64,000 nt of DNA from Burkholderia cepacia (GTDB lineage Bacteria; Pseudomonadota; Gammaproteobacteria; Burkholderiales; Burkholderiaceae): positions 2,604,001-2,668,000 of the forward strand of contig NZ_CP013443.1 of NCBI RefSeq assembly GCF_001718835.1. The letters run 5' to 3'. Both the position numbers and the translations under genes were made by a program. How positions within the stretch are numbered: the stretch's first letter is position 1; each line of letters begins with the position of its first letter. The notes beneath the pieces were generated by a model. That model was not told the origin of the DNA. It saw only the letters and a program-made list of their open reading frames with translations, and did not search any database. Positions 51,071-59,766 of this stretch are shown here, in pieces.

Positions 51071-53053
51071 TCAGCGCACTTCGGCGAGCTGCTCGAGGAT
51101 GGCCGGATTCTCGAGCGTGGACGTGTCCTGCGTGATCGCTTCACCCTTGGCGAGCGAACGCAGCAGGCGCCGCATGATCTTGCCTGAGCGCGTCTTCGGC
51201 AGGTTGTCGCCGAAGCGGATGTCCTTCGGCTTCGCGATCGGCCCGATCTGCTTGCCGACCCAGTCGCGCAGCGTCTTCGCGAGCGCCGCGGCCTCCTCGC
51301 CTTCCGGGCGCGAACGCTTGAGCACCACGAACGCGACCACCGCCTCGCCCGTCGTGTCGTCAGGACGGCCGACCACGGCCGCCTCGGCCACCAGCTCGTG
51401 CGCGACCAGCGCCGATTCGATCTCCATCGTGCCGAGCCGGTGGCCCGACACGTTCAGCACGTCGTCGATCCGGCCCATGATCGTGAAGTAACCGGTGTCC
51501 TTGTCGCGCACGGTGCCGTCGCCGGCGAGGTATAGCGTGCCGCCGAGTTCTTCCGGGTAGTAGCTCTTCCTGAAGCGCTCCGGGTCGCCCCAGATCGTGC
51601 GGATCATCGCCGGCCACGGGCGCTTGACGACGAGAATGCCGCCTTGCCCGTTCGGCACGTCCTGGCCGGTTTCGTCGACCACCGCGGCCATGATGCCCGG
51701 CAGCGGCAGCGTGCACGAACCCGGCACGGTCGGCGTCGCGCCCGGCAGCGGCGTGATCATGTGGCCGCCGGTCTCGGTCTGCCACCACGTATCGACGATC
51801 GGGCAGCGCGCCTGGCCGACGTGCTTGTGATACCACATCCAGGCTTCCGGATTGATCGGCTCGCCGACCGTGCCGATGATGCGCAGGCTCGACAGGTCGT
51901 AGCTCTTCGGGTGCACCTTGTCGTCGGCTTCGGCGGCCTTGATCAGCGAACGGATCGCGGTCGGCGCGGTATAGAACACGCTGACCTTGTGGTCGCCGAT
52001 CATCTTCCAGAAGCGGCCGGCGTCCGGCCAGGTCGGCACGCCTTCGAACACGACCTGCGTGCCGCCGCAGGCGAGCGGGCCGTACGTGATGTACGTGTGG
52101 CCGGTGACCCAGCCGATGTCGGCCGTGCACCAGAACACGTCGGCCGGCTTCCAGTCGAAGGTCCACTTCATCGTCTGCGCGGCCCACAGCAGGTAGCCGC
52201 CGGTGCTGTGCTGCACGCCCTTCGGCTTGCCGGTCGAGCCCGACGTATACAGGATGAACAGCGGATGCTCGGCGCTCACCCATTCCGGCTCGCAGGTGTC
52301 GGATTCGGCGGCCGTGAGTTCGTGCATCCACAGGTCGCGGTCGGCATGCCAGTCGATCTTGCCGCCGGTGCGGCGATAGACGATCACGCTCTTCACCGCC
52401 TCGCAGCCGCCCAGCGCGAGCGCCTCGTCGGCGATGCTCTTGAGCGGCAGCGTCTTGCCGCCGCGCGCCTGCTCGTCGGCCGTGACGAGCGCCGTCGCGC
52501 CGACGTCGACGAGCCGCTCGTTCAGCGACTTCGCGGAGAAGCCGCCGAACACGACCGAGTGCGTCGCGCCGATGCGCGCGCAGGCCTGCATCGCGACGAT
52601 GCCTTCGATCGACATCGGGATATAGATGACGACGCGGTCGCCCTTGCCGATGCCGCGTTTCTTCAGCGCATTCGCGAAACGCGACACGCGCGCGAGGAGA
52701 TCCGCATAGGTGACGCGCGTGACGGTGCCGTCGTCGGCTTCGAAGATCACCGCGACGCGCTCGCCGTTGCCGGCTTCGACGTGACGGTCGAGGCAGTTGT
52801 ACGACGCGTTCAGCTCGCCGTCTTCGAACCACTTGTAGAACGGCGCGTTGCTCTCGTCGAGCACTTTCGTGAACGGCTTGTGCCACGCGAGGCCCTCGCG
52901 CGCGAGACGCGCCCAGAAGCCTTCGTAATCGCGCTCGGCCTCGGCGGCGAGCGCCCGGTAGGCCGGCATGCCGGAAATGGTCGCCGCCTGCTCGAGCGCC
53001 GCGGGCGGCGCAAACTGGCGGGTTTCGTGAAGAACCGATTCAATCGCAGACAT
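51071..53053 (-). CDS. acs: Acetyl-CoA synthetase
   Basis: This 660-residue AMP-forming enzyme converts acetate, ATP and CoA to acetyl-CoA in the cytoplasm. The P-loop-like motif YTSGSTGKPKGVQH is near 268-281. WWQTETGGHMITP lies near 414-426, and YLAGDGTVRDKDTGY near 500. The C-terminal PKTRSGKIMRR near 624-634 holds the Lys that is reversibly acetylated in this family. Length is normal for Acs. The symporter pair downstream probably imports its substrate. Confidence 0.97.
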   Translation of the reverse strand: MSAIESVLHETRQFAPPAALEQAATISGMPAYRALAAEAERDYEGFWARLAREGLAWHKPFTKVLDESNAPFYKWFEDGELNASYNCLDRHVEAGNGERVAVIFEADDGTVTRVTYADLLARVSRFANALKKRGIGKGDRVVIYIPMSIEGIVAMQACARIGATHSVVFGGFSAKSLNERLVDVGATALVTADEQARGGKTLPLKSIADEALALGGCEAVKSVIVYRRTGGKIDWHADRDLWMHELTAAESDTCEPEWVSAEHPLFILYTSGSTGKPKGVQHSTGGYLLWAAQTMKWTFDWKPADVFWCTADIGWVTGHTYITYGPLACGGTQVVFEGVPTWPDAGRFWKMIGDHKVSVFYTAPTAIRSLIKAAEADDKVHPKSYDLSSLRIIGTVGEPINPEAWMWYHKHVGQARCPIVDTWWQTETGGHMITPLPGATPTVPGSCTLPLPGIMAAVVDETGQDVPNGQGGILVVKRPWPAMIRTIWGDPERFRKSYYPEELGGTLYLAGDGTVRDKDTGYFTIMGRIDDVLNVSGHRLGTMEIESALVAHELVAEAAVVGRPDDTTGEAVVAFVVLKRSRPEGEEAAALAKTLRDWVGKQIGPIAKPKDIRFGDNLPKTRSGKIMRRLLRSLAKGEAITQDTSTLENPAILEQLAEVR

Positions 53054-53365
53054 CGACTACCCCTTGGTGAACATGAATCCTCTGCATGGCGGCGCGATCG
53101 TGCGCGCCGCGCGTCTTGGCCGGCGCATGCGCGCCGCTGTCTCCTACCCACCATCCGCGCGCGACCCGAAGGCCGCCGCGCGATGCTGCGCCGCACCACG
53201 TCGCACGATGGCGACCGGGCGACCCGACAGTGTCCACAATAAGCGCTCCAACTTACCCGTCACTTACGCGGCACGGCCGTTTCGCCGGGCGGCGCCGCCT
53301 GCAGCTTTACGCTGTAACGAGCGCGACCCTACAATCCTAACTGAACTCGCCTTCCGGATTCCAGC
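53054..53365. other. Intergenic region between acs and the EamA gene
   Basis: These 312 bases separate divergent genes and should hold both promoters. I see no strong palindrome, repeat or ORF. CACAATAAG near 53236 could be part of a -10 region, but this is weak. Confidence 0.3.
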
Positions 53366-54262
53366 TTGAATCGCTACGCTTTCTTTCTCGTTCTGTCGAT
53401 GCTGTTCGTCGGCAGCAATGTCGGTATCGGCAAATCGATCGTCGTCTTCGTTCCCGTCGCCATCCTCGCCACACTGCGCTTCGTGATCGCGATCGCCGTG
53501 CTGTGGCCGCTGTTCAGCCCGGTGAAGATGCGCACCGTCAGGCGCGGCGAATGGCTGAACCTGTTCCTGCAGGCGTTCTTCGGCACCTTCATGTTCACGC
53601 TGCTGATGCTGAACGGCGTGCAGCGCACGAGCGCGGTCGCGGCCGGCGTGATCACCAGCACGATTCCGGCGATCGTCGCGCTGTTCGCGTGGCTGATCCT
53701 GCGTGAAAAACCGAACGGCCGTGCGCTGGTGTCGATCGCGCTCGCGATCGCCGGCGTCGTGACGATCAACCTCGCGAACGGCAGCGCCGCCGGGCACGGC
53801 GCGTCGTCGTCGCTGACCGGCAACCTGCTGATCCTCGGCGCGGTGTGCTGCGAATCGATCTACGTGATCCTGTCGCGCCGGCTCACGCAGACGCTCGCGC
53901 CGATCGACATCTGCGCGTACACGCACCTGTTCGGCCTGTGCCTGATGCTGCCGCTCGGCGCGACGGCCATGTGGCATTTCGATTACGCGAGCGTGCCGGC
54001 CGGCACCTGGGCGCTCGTCGTCTGGTACGGCCTGTCGGCCAGCATCTTCTCTTTCTGGCTGTGGATGAAAGGCATCCGGCACGTGCCGGGCAGCCTCGCG
54101 GGCGTGTTCAGCGCGGTGCTGCCGGTCGCCGCGGCCGCGTACGGCATCGCGTTCCTCGGCGAGCGCCCGACCCTCGCCCACGGCATCGCACTCGCGTGCG
54201 TCGTCACCGGGATCGTGCTCGCGAGCCTGCGTGTGAAACGCACCCCGCCCGTCGCGCCCTGA
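53366..54262 (+). CDS. EamA/DMT-family transporter
   Basis: This 298-residue inner-membrane protein has ten predicted helices in two EamA repeats (about 5-140 and 150-290), with motifs GVITSTIPAIVALFAWLILRE and GVFSAVLPVAAAAYGIAFLGE. It is probably a metabolite exporter. The start is TTG 53366, with no obvious Shine-Dalgarno, so the true start could lie at another codon nearby. Confidence 0.85.
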   Translation: MNRYAFFLVLSMLFVGSNVGIGKSIVVFVPVAILATLRFVIAIAVLWPLFSPVKMRTVRRGEWLNLFLQAFFGTFMFTLLMLNGVQRTSAVAAGVITSTIPAIVALFAWLILREKPNGRALVSIALAIAGVVTINLANGSAAGHGASSSLTGNLLILGAVCCESIYVILSRRLTQTLAPIDICAYTHLFGLCLMLPLGATAMWHFDYASVPAGTWALVVWYGLSASIFSFWLWMKGIRHVPGSLAGVFSAVLPVAAAAYGIAFLGERPTLAHGIALACVVTGIVLASLRVKRTPPVAP

Positions 54263-54382
54263 TCCGTCCCCGGCGCCCCGCCCGGTCGCGGGGCGCGTCA
54301 CTGCAGTCGCGCCGGCCGACGCGTTACAATAGCGCGCCTTTCCGAATTACTACCCCCCGATACACGCCTCCGTTCGCCCATC

Positions 54383-55033
54383 ATGTCCGCCTCGCAGACC
54401 GACCCGCATTCGCCCGTCCGTCCCGTCGTCCGCCGCATGCGTCCGCTGCCCAGACTAATCTTCATGAGCCGCTGGCTCCAGGTTCCGCTATACCTCGGCC
54501 TGATCGTCGCGCAGGCCGTCTACGTGTTCCTGTTCCTGAAGGAAGTCTGGCACCTGCTGTCGCATGCGACCAGCCTCGACGAAATCAGCGTGATGCTCGC
54601 GGTGCTCGGCCTCATCGACGTGGTGATGATCTCGAACCTGCTGATCATGGTAATCGTCGGCGGTTACGAAACGTTCGTGTCGCGCCTCGGCATCGAGGGC
54701 CACCCCGACGAGCCCGAGTGGCTCGACCACGTGAACGCGGGCGTGCTGAAGGTGAAGCTGTCGATGGCGCTGATCAGCATTTCGTCGATCCACCTGCTGA
54801 AGACGTTCATCAACCCCGACCAGCACACGATGCACGCGATCATGTGGCAGGTGATCATCCACGTGTCGTTCCTGGTGTCGGCGCTCGTGATGGCGTGGGT
54901 CGACCGCCTGACGACGCACACGCACCCGGCCCATTTCCACGAGACGCGCGCCCCTGCCGCTGCGTCCCGCAAGCCGGCGGAACATGCCGCCGGCAACGCA
55001 TTCCCCACTGTCCCCACAGAGTCTCAGCCATGA
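54383..55033 (+). CDS. yqhA: YqhA/UPF0114-family membrane protein
   Basis: This 216-residue protein has about three to four helices. Family motifs include FMSRWLQVPLYLGLIVAQ, GLIDVVMISNLLIMVIVGGYE, TFVSRL and KVKLSMALISISSIHLLKTF. A Pro/Ala/His tail is non-conserved. Function is unknown. The stop overlaps the start of the fumarase gene by four bases, so the two are co-translated. Confidence 0.9.
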   Translation: MSASQTDPHSPVRPVVRRMRPLPRLIFMSRWLQVPLYLGLIVAQAVYVFLFLKEVWHLLSHATSLDEISVMLAVLGLIDVVMISNLLIMVIVGGYETFVSRLGIEGHPDEPEWLDHVNAGVLKVKLSMALISISSIHLLKTFINPDQHTMHAIMWQVIIHVSFLVSALVMAWVDRLTTHTHPAHFHETRAPAAASRKPAEHAAGNAFPTVPTESQP

Positions 55034-56553
55034 CCGTCATCAAACAGGAAGACCTGATCCAGAGCATCGCGGATTCGCTGCAGTACATCAGCTACTACCA
55101 CCCGCTCGACTACATCCAGGCCCTCGGCCGCGCGTACGAGCTGGAAGAGAGCCCGGCCGCGAAGGATGCGATCGCGCAGATCCTCACGAACAGCCGCATG
55201 TGCGCGGAAGGCCGCCGCCCGATCTGCCAGGACACCGGCATCGTCACGATCTTCGTGAAGGTCGGCATGGACGTGCGCTGGGACGGCGCGACGATGGGCC
55301 TCACCGACATGATCAACGAAGGCGTGCGCCGCGGCTACACGCACCCGGACAACGTGCTGCGCGCGTCGATCGTCAATCCGCCGGAAGGCGCCCGCAAGAA
55401 CACGAAGGACAACACGCCGGCCGTGATCCACTACGAGATCGTGCCGGGCGACAAGGTCGACGTGCAGGTCGCGGCGAAGGGCGGCGGCTCGGAGAACAAG
55501 TCGAAGTTCGTGATGCTGAACCCGTCCGACTCGATCGTCGACTGGGTGCTGAAGACGGTGCCGACGATGGGCGCGGGCTGGTGCCCGCCGGGCATGCTCG
55601 GGATCGGCATCGGCGGTACCGCCGAGAAGGCGATGCTGATGGCGAAGGAATCGCTGATGGAGCCGATCGACATCCAGGAAATCATCGCGCGCGGCCCGAA
55701 GGACTGGGTCGAGGAACTGCGTGTCGAGCTGCACGAGAAGGTCAACGCACTCGGCATCGGCGCCCAGGGCCTCGGCGGCCTGGCAACCGTGCTCGACGTG
55801 AAGATCATGGCGGCACCGACGCACGCGGCATCGAAGCCGGTCGCGCTGATCCCGAACTGCGCGGCCACGCGCCACGCGCACTTCGTGCTCGACGGCTCGG
55901 GCCCGGCCAAGCTTGAAGCACCGTCGCTCGACGCATGGCCGAAGGTCCAGTGGGAACCGAACACGGAAACCAGCAAGCGCGTCGACCTGAACACGCTGAC
56001 GCCGGAAGAAGTCGCCAGCTGGACGCCGGGCCAGACGCTGCTGCTGTCGGGCAAGATGCTCACCGGCCGCGACGCTGCGCACAAGCGCATCGCCGACATG
56101 CTCGCGAAGGGCGAGAAGCTGCCGGTCGACTTCACCAACCGCGTGATCTACTACGTCGGCCCGGTCGATCCGGTGCGCGACGAAGTGGTCGGCCCGGCCG
56201 GCCCGACGACGGCCACGCGCATGGACAAGTTCACCGAGACGATGCTCGCGCAGACCGGCCTGATCTCGATGGTCGGCAAGGCCGAGCGCGGCCCGGTCGC
56301 GATCGACGCGATCAAGAAGCACAAGGCGGCCTACCTGATGGCCGTCGGCGGCGCCGCGTACCTCGTGTCGAAGGCGATCCGCGGCGCGAAGGTGCTCGCA
56401 TTCGAAGACCTCGGCATGGAAGCGATCTACGAGTTCGACGTGCAGGACATGCCGGTGACCGTCGCCGTCGATTCGTCGGGCACGTCGGTGCACCAGACCG
56501 GCCCGAAGGAGTGGCAGGCGAAGATCGGCAAGATCCCGGTCGCCGCAGCGTAA
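55030..56553 (+). CDS. fumA: Class I fumarate hydratase (iron-sulfur dependent)
   Basis: This 507-residue protein combines the alpha and beta regions of class I fumarase, which interconverts fumarate and malate with a 4Fe-4S cluster. Cluster cysteines are in RRPICQDTGIV, ALIPNCAATRH and GAGWCPPGM. The C-terminal swivelling domain carries LLSGKMLTGRDAAHKRI and YYVGPVDPV. ATG at 55030 overlaps the yqhA stop. A hairpin terminator follows. Confidence 0.95.
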   Translation: MTVIKQEDLIQSIADSLQYISYYHPLDYIQALGRAYELEESPAAKDAIAQILTNSRMCAEGRRPICQDTGIVTIFVKVGMDVRWDGATMGLTDMINEGVRRGYTHPDNVLRASIVNPPEGARKNTKDNTPAVIHYEIVPGDKVDVQVAAKGGGSENKSKFVMLNPSDSIVDWVLKTVPTMGAGWCPPGMLGIGIGGTAEKAMLMAKESLMEPIDIQEIIARGPKDWVEELRVELHEKVNALGIGAQGLGGLATVLDVKIMAAPTHAASKPVALIPNCAATRHAHFVLDGSGPAKLEAPSLDAWPKVQWEPNTETSKRVDLNTLTPEEVASWTPGQTLLLSGKMLTGRDAAHKRIADMLAKGEKLPVDFTNRVIYYVGPVDPVRDEVVGPAGPTTATRMDKFTETMLAQTGLISMVGKAERGPVAIDAIKKHKAAYLMAVGGAAYLVSKAIRGAKVLAFEDLGMEAIYEFDVQDMPVTVAVDSSGTSVHQTGPKEWQAKIGKIPVAAA

Positions 56554-56568
56554 GCGCGAACGCCCGAA

Positions 56569-56622
56569 AGGCCGGACACCTGTCCGGCCTGGGCGGCCCC
56601 GCCTCGGCGGCCCCGCCTTTTT
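56569..56622 (+). terminator. Terminator-like hairpins after fumA
   Basis: AGGCCGGACA (56569-56578) pairs perfectly with TGTCCGGCCT (56581-56590). Further G/C-rich repeats end in a five-T run near 56618-56622. Confidence 0.6.
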
Positions 56623-56738
56623 GCTTCTCATTCTCATCCCGCCGCGTTGGCCGCTCGGACGAGCGCCGGAAGCTTGGCATTTCGCTTTCGAGCGATTATC
56701 TTTCGGTTTCTGAAGCCCCACTGAACAAGGAACAAGCC

Positions 56739-57215
56739 ATGCAAGGCGACAAGAAAGTCATCGAATATCTGAACGCCCAGTTGAAGAACGAACTCACGGC
56801 GATCAACCAGTACTTCCTGCATGCGCGCATGTACAAGCACTGGGGCCTCGAGAAACTGGGCAAGCACGAGTACGACGAGTCGATCGGCGAAATGAAGCAC
56901 GCCGACTGGCTGATCGAACGCGTATTCATGCTCGACGGCCTGCCGAACCTGCAGGACCTGCACAAGCTGCTCGTCGGCGAGGAAACCGAAGAGATCCTGA
57001 AGTGCGACCTGAAGCTCGAGCAGATCTCGCAGTCCACCTGCAAGGAAGCGATCGCCTATTGCGAATCGGTTCGTGACTACGTGTCGCGCGAGATCTTCGA
57101 AAAGATCCTCGACGACACCGAAGAGCACATCGACTGGCTGGAAACGCAGATCGACCTGATCGGCAAGGTCGGCCTGCAGAACTACCAGCAAACGATGATG
57201 GGTTCGCCGGAGTAA
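56739..57215 (+). CDS. bfr: Bacterioferritin
   Basis: This 158-residue four-helix protein forms a 24-mer cage that oxidises and stores iron with bound haem. Ferroxidase residues occur in LKNELTAINQYFLHARM and DDTEEHIDWLE. The haem-ligand Met is in IGEMKHADWLIERVF (about residue 52). AAGGA lies upstream of the ATG. The release partner bfd is about 1.3 kb downstream, beyond murI and the MITE. Confidence 0.96.
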   Translation: MQGDKKVIEYLNAQLKNELTAINQYFLHARMYKHWGLEKLGKHEYDESIGEMKHADWLIERVFMLDGLPNLQDLHKLLVGEETEEILKCDLKLEQISQSTCKEAIAYCESVRDYVSREIFEKILDDTEEHIDWLETQIDLIGKVGLQNYQQTMMGSPE

Positions 57216-57253
57216 GCGCGCTCCACCCTTCCCGCCATCGCCACCCGCCTTTC

Positions 57254-58114
57254 ATGTCGACACCATCCGTTATCGCCGCGACGGCCACGACCGTCGCCCC
57301 CATCGGCATCTTCGATTCAGGGCTGGGCGGCCTGTCGGTACTGCGCGCCGTGCGCGCGCAGCTGCCCGACGAATCGTTCATCTACGTCGCCGATTCGCAC
57401 CACGCGCCTTATGGTCCGCGCGATGAGGCGTTCATCACGGAACGCACGCTGGCAATCGGCGAGTGGCTGGCTCGCGAAGGGGCGAAGGCGCTCGTCATCG
57501 CCTGCAACACCGCGACCGCGCGCGCGATCGCCGCGATCCGCGAACACCTGCCGATGCCGCTCGTCGGTGTCGAGCCGGGCATCAAGCCGGCCGTCGCCGC
57601 GTCCGCGAGCGGCGTCGCGGGCGTCCTCGCCACGCAGTCGACGCTGAACAGCCCGCGCTTCCAGGCGCTGCTCGACCGCTACGGCGCCGGCCGCCGCTTC
57701 ATCTGCCAGCCCGGCCACGGGCTCGTCGAGGCCATCGAGCGCGGCGACACGAATTCGCCCGCATTGCGCGCGTTGCTCGACAGCTACCTGCAGCCGATGC
57801 TCGACGACGGCGCCGATACGCTGGTACTCGGCTGCACGCATTACCCGTTCTTCACGGAAACGATTCGTGACCTTGTGGGCGACCGCCTGACGATCGTCGA
57901 CACGAGCGACGCAATCGCGCGCCAGCTCACGCGAATTCTCGACGAGCGCAGCCTGCGTGCGCCGGCCGGCACGCGCGCGGCGCCGCCGCGCTTCTGCTCG
58001 ACCAGCGACGGCCGCCAGTTGCAGGTACTCGCATCGACGCTGCTCGGTCTCGCCGCACCGGTCGAATCCGTCACCATTTCCTCGCCGAACGCACACGGGT
58101 GCACGGCCGCCTGA
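57254..58114 (+). CDS. murI: Glutamate racemase
   Basis: This 286-residue cytoplasmic enzyme makes D-glutamate for peptidoglycan. The two catalytic cysteines are in VIACNTATAR (near 80) and LVLGCTHYPFF (near 196). The N-terminal GIFDSGLGGLSVLRAV motif binds substrate. Length and motifs are normal. It follows bfr by 38 bases and may be co-transcribed with it. Confidence 0.96.
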   Translation: MSTPSVIAATATTVAPIGIFDSGLGGLSVLRAVRAQLPDESFIYVADSHHAPYGPRDEAFITERTLAIGEWLAREGAKALVIACNTATARAIAAIREHLPMPLVGVEPGIKPAVAASASGVAGVLATQSTLNSPRFQALLDRYGAGRRFICQPGHGLVEAIERGDTNSPALRALLDSYLQPMLDDGADTLVLGCTHYPFFTETIRDLVGDRLTIVDTSDAIARQLTRILDERSLRAPAGTRAAPPRFCSTSDGRQLQVLASTLLGLAAPVESVTISSPNAHGCTAA

Positions 58115-58153
58115 CGCCCTCATCCGGCCCCCTTCTCCGTCAGTAACCCCTTA

Positions 58154-58440
58154 GGGCCTGTTCACGCTAATAACGGGCTTGCGCTGGCCGCCAGAAGGGC
58201 CGAGCGCGAGGAATGCGACGCAGCGAATACTGGACGTATTCGCAAGGAGCATGACGCGGCGATCGGCCCTTCTGGCGGCCAGCCCCACGAATGAATTTTC
58301 AAGATCAGGGGAACGTGCCTTGCCGGCCGTATTGCGGCGTCGGGCGTCGCTTGTTTGGCCCGGCCAAACGGCGCTCCTTCCTCCTTGCACTACGGCCGGC
58401 AAGGCACGTTCGCAAGCCCGTTATTAGCGTGAACAGGCCC
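58154..58440. mobile_element. MITE-like palindromic element with 30-bp perfect inverted ends
   Basis: The 287-bp element lacks coding potential. Its ends (58154-58183 and 58411-58440) are perfect 30-bp inverted repeats starting GGGCCTGTTCACGCTAATAA. A TA dinucleotide flanks each side (58152-58153, 58441-58442), suggesting a 2-bp target duplication. Inside are two more long perfect stems (58184-58203 with 58263-58282; 58311-58331 with 58391-58411) and a small GCGAATAC/GTATTCGC hairpin. It was probably mobilised by a transposase encoded elsewhere. Confidence 0.85.
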
Positions 58441-58495
58441 TAAGGGTCTGGTTTTGTTACAAAAAAGCCGGATGCGGGCTTGTCAACGTCCGCAA

Positions 58496-58518
58496 AATTA
58501 ATGATAATAATTCGCATT
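58496..58518. promoter_or_regulatory. Fur box upstream of bfd
   Basis: AATTAATGATAATAATTCGC and the following ATT closely fit the Fur consensus built from GATAAT repeats. It lies 24 bases before the bfd start, overlapping the likely promoter, so iron repression of bfd and perhaps the tonB genes is expected. Confidence 0.8.
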
Positions 58519-58541
58519 AACGTTAGCTATCGCAACTCACC

Positions 58542-58778
58542 ATGATCGTCTGCGTGTGCAAGTCTGTTTCCGATCGCAAGATTCGCGCGTCCCTCGCAGA
58601 GGGCGTGAACTCTTTCGATGAACTCCAGTTCGAGCTCGGCGTGGCCACGTGCTGCGGCAAGTGCGAGGAGTCCGTACGCGATCTCATGGCCGAACAAGGC
58701 GTCTGCGCAAGCCAATGCGGCGTCGAGCACCACGCTCACCCGATCCCGGTCACGTTCTACGAACGCAAGGCTGCCTGA
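58542..58778 (+). CDS. bfd: Bacterioferritin-associated ferredoxin
   Basis: This 78-residue 2Fe-2S protein has ligands in MIVCVCKSVSD (C4, C6) and TCCGKCEES (C38, C41). It binds bacterioferritin and reduces its iron core for release. Its promoter region contains a Fur box, so it is made under iron starvation. It precedes the tonB-exbB-exbD genes. Confidence 0.95.
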   Translation: MIVCVCKSVSDRKIRASLAEGVNSFDELQFELGVATCCGKCEESVRDLMAEQGVCASQCGVEHHAHPIPVTFYERKAA

Positions 58779-58879
58779 CCGGCGCCGAGTTTGTGTGCGG
58801 CCCAGGCCGCATTCTTGTTTTGACCGTCAGCAAGCCACCGTATGCGCGAGCCAGCGGCTTACCTGCCAAGGAGCCTGTG

Positions 58880-58942
58880 ATGGAATTGCTGATCGGATTT
58901 GTGACCACCGTTTGCATCTCGCTGCTGATCTTCCGCAAGTGA
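58880..58942 (+). CDS. Predicted 20-residue membrane peptide
   Basis: The ORF encodes MELLIGFVTTVCISLLIFRK, one hydrophobic helix with a basic C-terminal end. AAGGAG lies six bases before the ATG, an ideal ribosome site, which argues for real translation. It sits between bfd and tonB in the same orientation and could be a small regulator or helper of the iron-uptake complex. No known family is recognised. Confidence 0.55.
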   Translation: MELLIGFVTTVCISLLIFRK

Positions 58943-58993
58943 TGCCGATTCACCCGCCGCGCCCCGGGTGCGACATCGTTCTTTCAAGCTAAC

Positions 58994-59731
58994 ATGCAGG
59001 CTTCGCATTCCGCTCCTGCCGGCGTCTTGCCGGCCGCACCACGTATGAATCCCCGAGTGATCGTCGTCGCCGTCGGTGTGCTTGCCGCACATGCGATCAT
59101 GCTGACGGCCGCCTGGCTCCATCGCAACGCGCCGCTGGCGAAAAACGTCGAGGTTCAGTCGATCACCGCGCAACTGATCACGCCTGCGCCGATCGCGCAG
59201 CAGGTCGCGGCCGAATCGATTCCGCAACCGACCCCGCCCAAGCCCACGCCGCGCGTGAAGCCGAAGGTCGAGCCGAAGCCGGTGCCGAAGGTGTCGAAGC
59301 CGACGCCGCAGCCGGTTGCGCCGTCGCCCGTGCCGTCGCCGACACCCGCCCCCGCGGCCGACCCGACGCCTGCGCCTGCGCCTGCCGCACCGGCTGCCGC
59401 CGCGCCGTCGGCCGCGCCCGGCCCGGCGCGCGAGACGATGCAGGTCAGCGCGCCGAAGAATGTCCCGACGCTCCAATGCGCGTTCGTGAAGCCCGACTAT
59501 CCGTCGATGTCGCGCCGCCGCGGCGAATCGGGCACCGCGTACGTGCATTTCGTCATCGGCGTGACGGGCAAGATCGAAAGCGTCCAGCTGCAGAAGAGCA
59601 GCGGCTACCCGCGTCTCGACGAAGCCGCCCTCGCCGCGATGCGCGCGTCGACGTGCCGTCCCTATATCGAGAACGGCCAGGCGATCCGCGCTGCCCGTAC
59701 CCAGCCCTACAACTTCGGGCTCACCGACTAA
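58994..59731 (+). CDS. tonB: TonB energy-transducing protein
   Basis: This 245-residue protein has an N-terminal membrane anchor (about 20-42, VIVVAVGVLAAHAIMLTAAW) and a long Pro/Lys and Pro/Ala periplasmic spacer (77-145). The C-terminal TonB domain has YPSMSRRRGESGTAYVHFVI, GKIESVQLQKSSGYPRLDEA and ALAAMRASTCRPY. It transmits proton-motive energy to outer-membrane receptors. A start at the internal MNPRVIVV is possible. exbB follows by 35 bases. Confidence 0.94.
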   Translation: MQASHSAPAGVLPAAPRMNPRVIVVAVGVLAAHAIMLTAAWLHRNAPLAKNVEVQSITAQLITPAPIAQQVAAESIPQPTPPKPTPRVKPKVEPKPVPKVSKPTPQPVAPSPVPSPTPAPAADPTPAPAPAAPAAAAPSAAPGPARETMQVSAPKNVPTLQCAFVKPDYPSMSRRRGESGTAYVHFVIGVTGKIESVQLQKSSGYPRLDEAALAAMRASTCRPYIENGQAIRAARTQPYNFGLTD

Positions 59732-59766
59732 CACTGCCTCATCCGGAAGATTCGAAAGGAATAAAA

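Noticed and set aside
58455..58483. AAGCC/GGCTT hairpin with an A-run as a terminator before bfd
   Set aside because: It would act on the minus strand, where no gene ends nearby. It is probably incidental.
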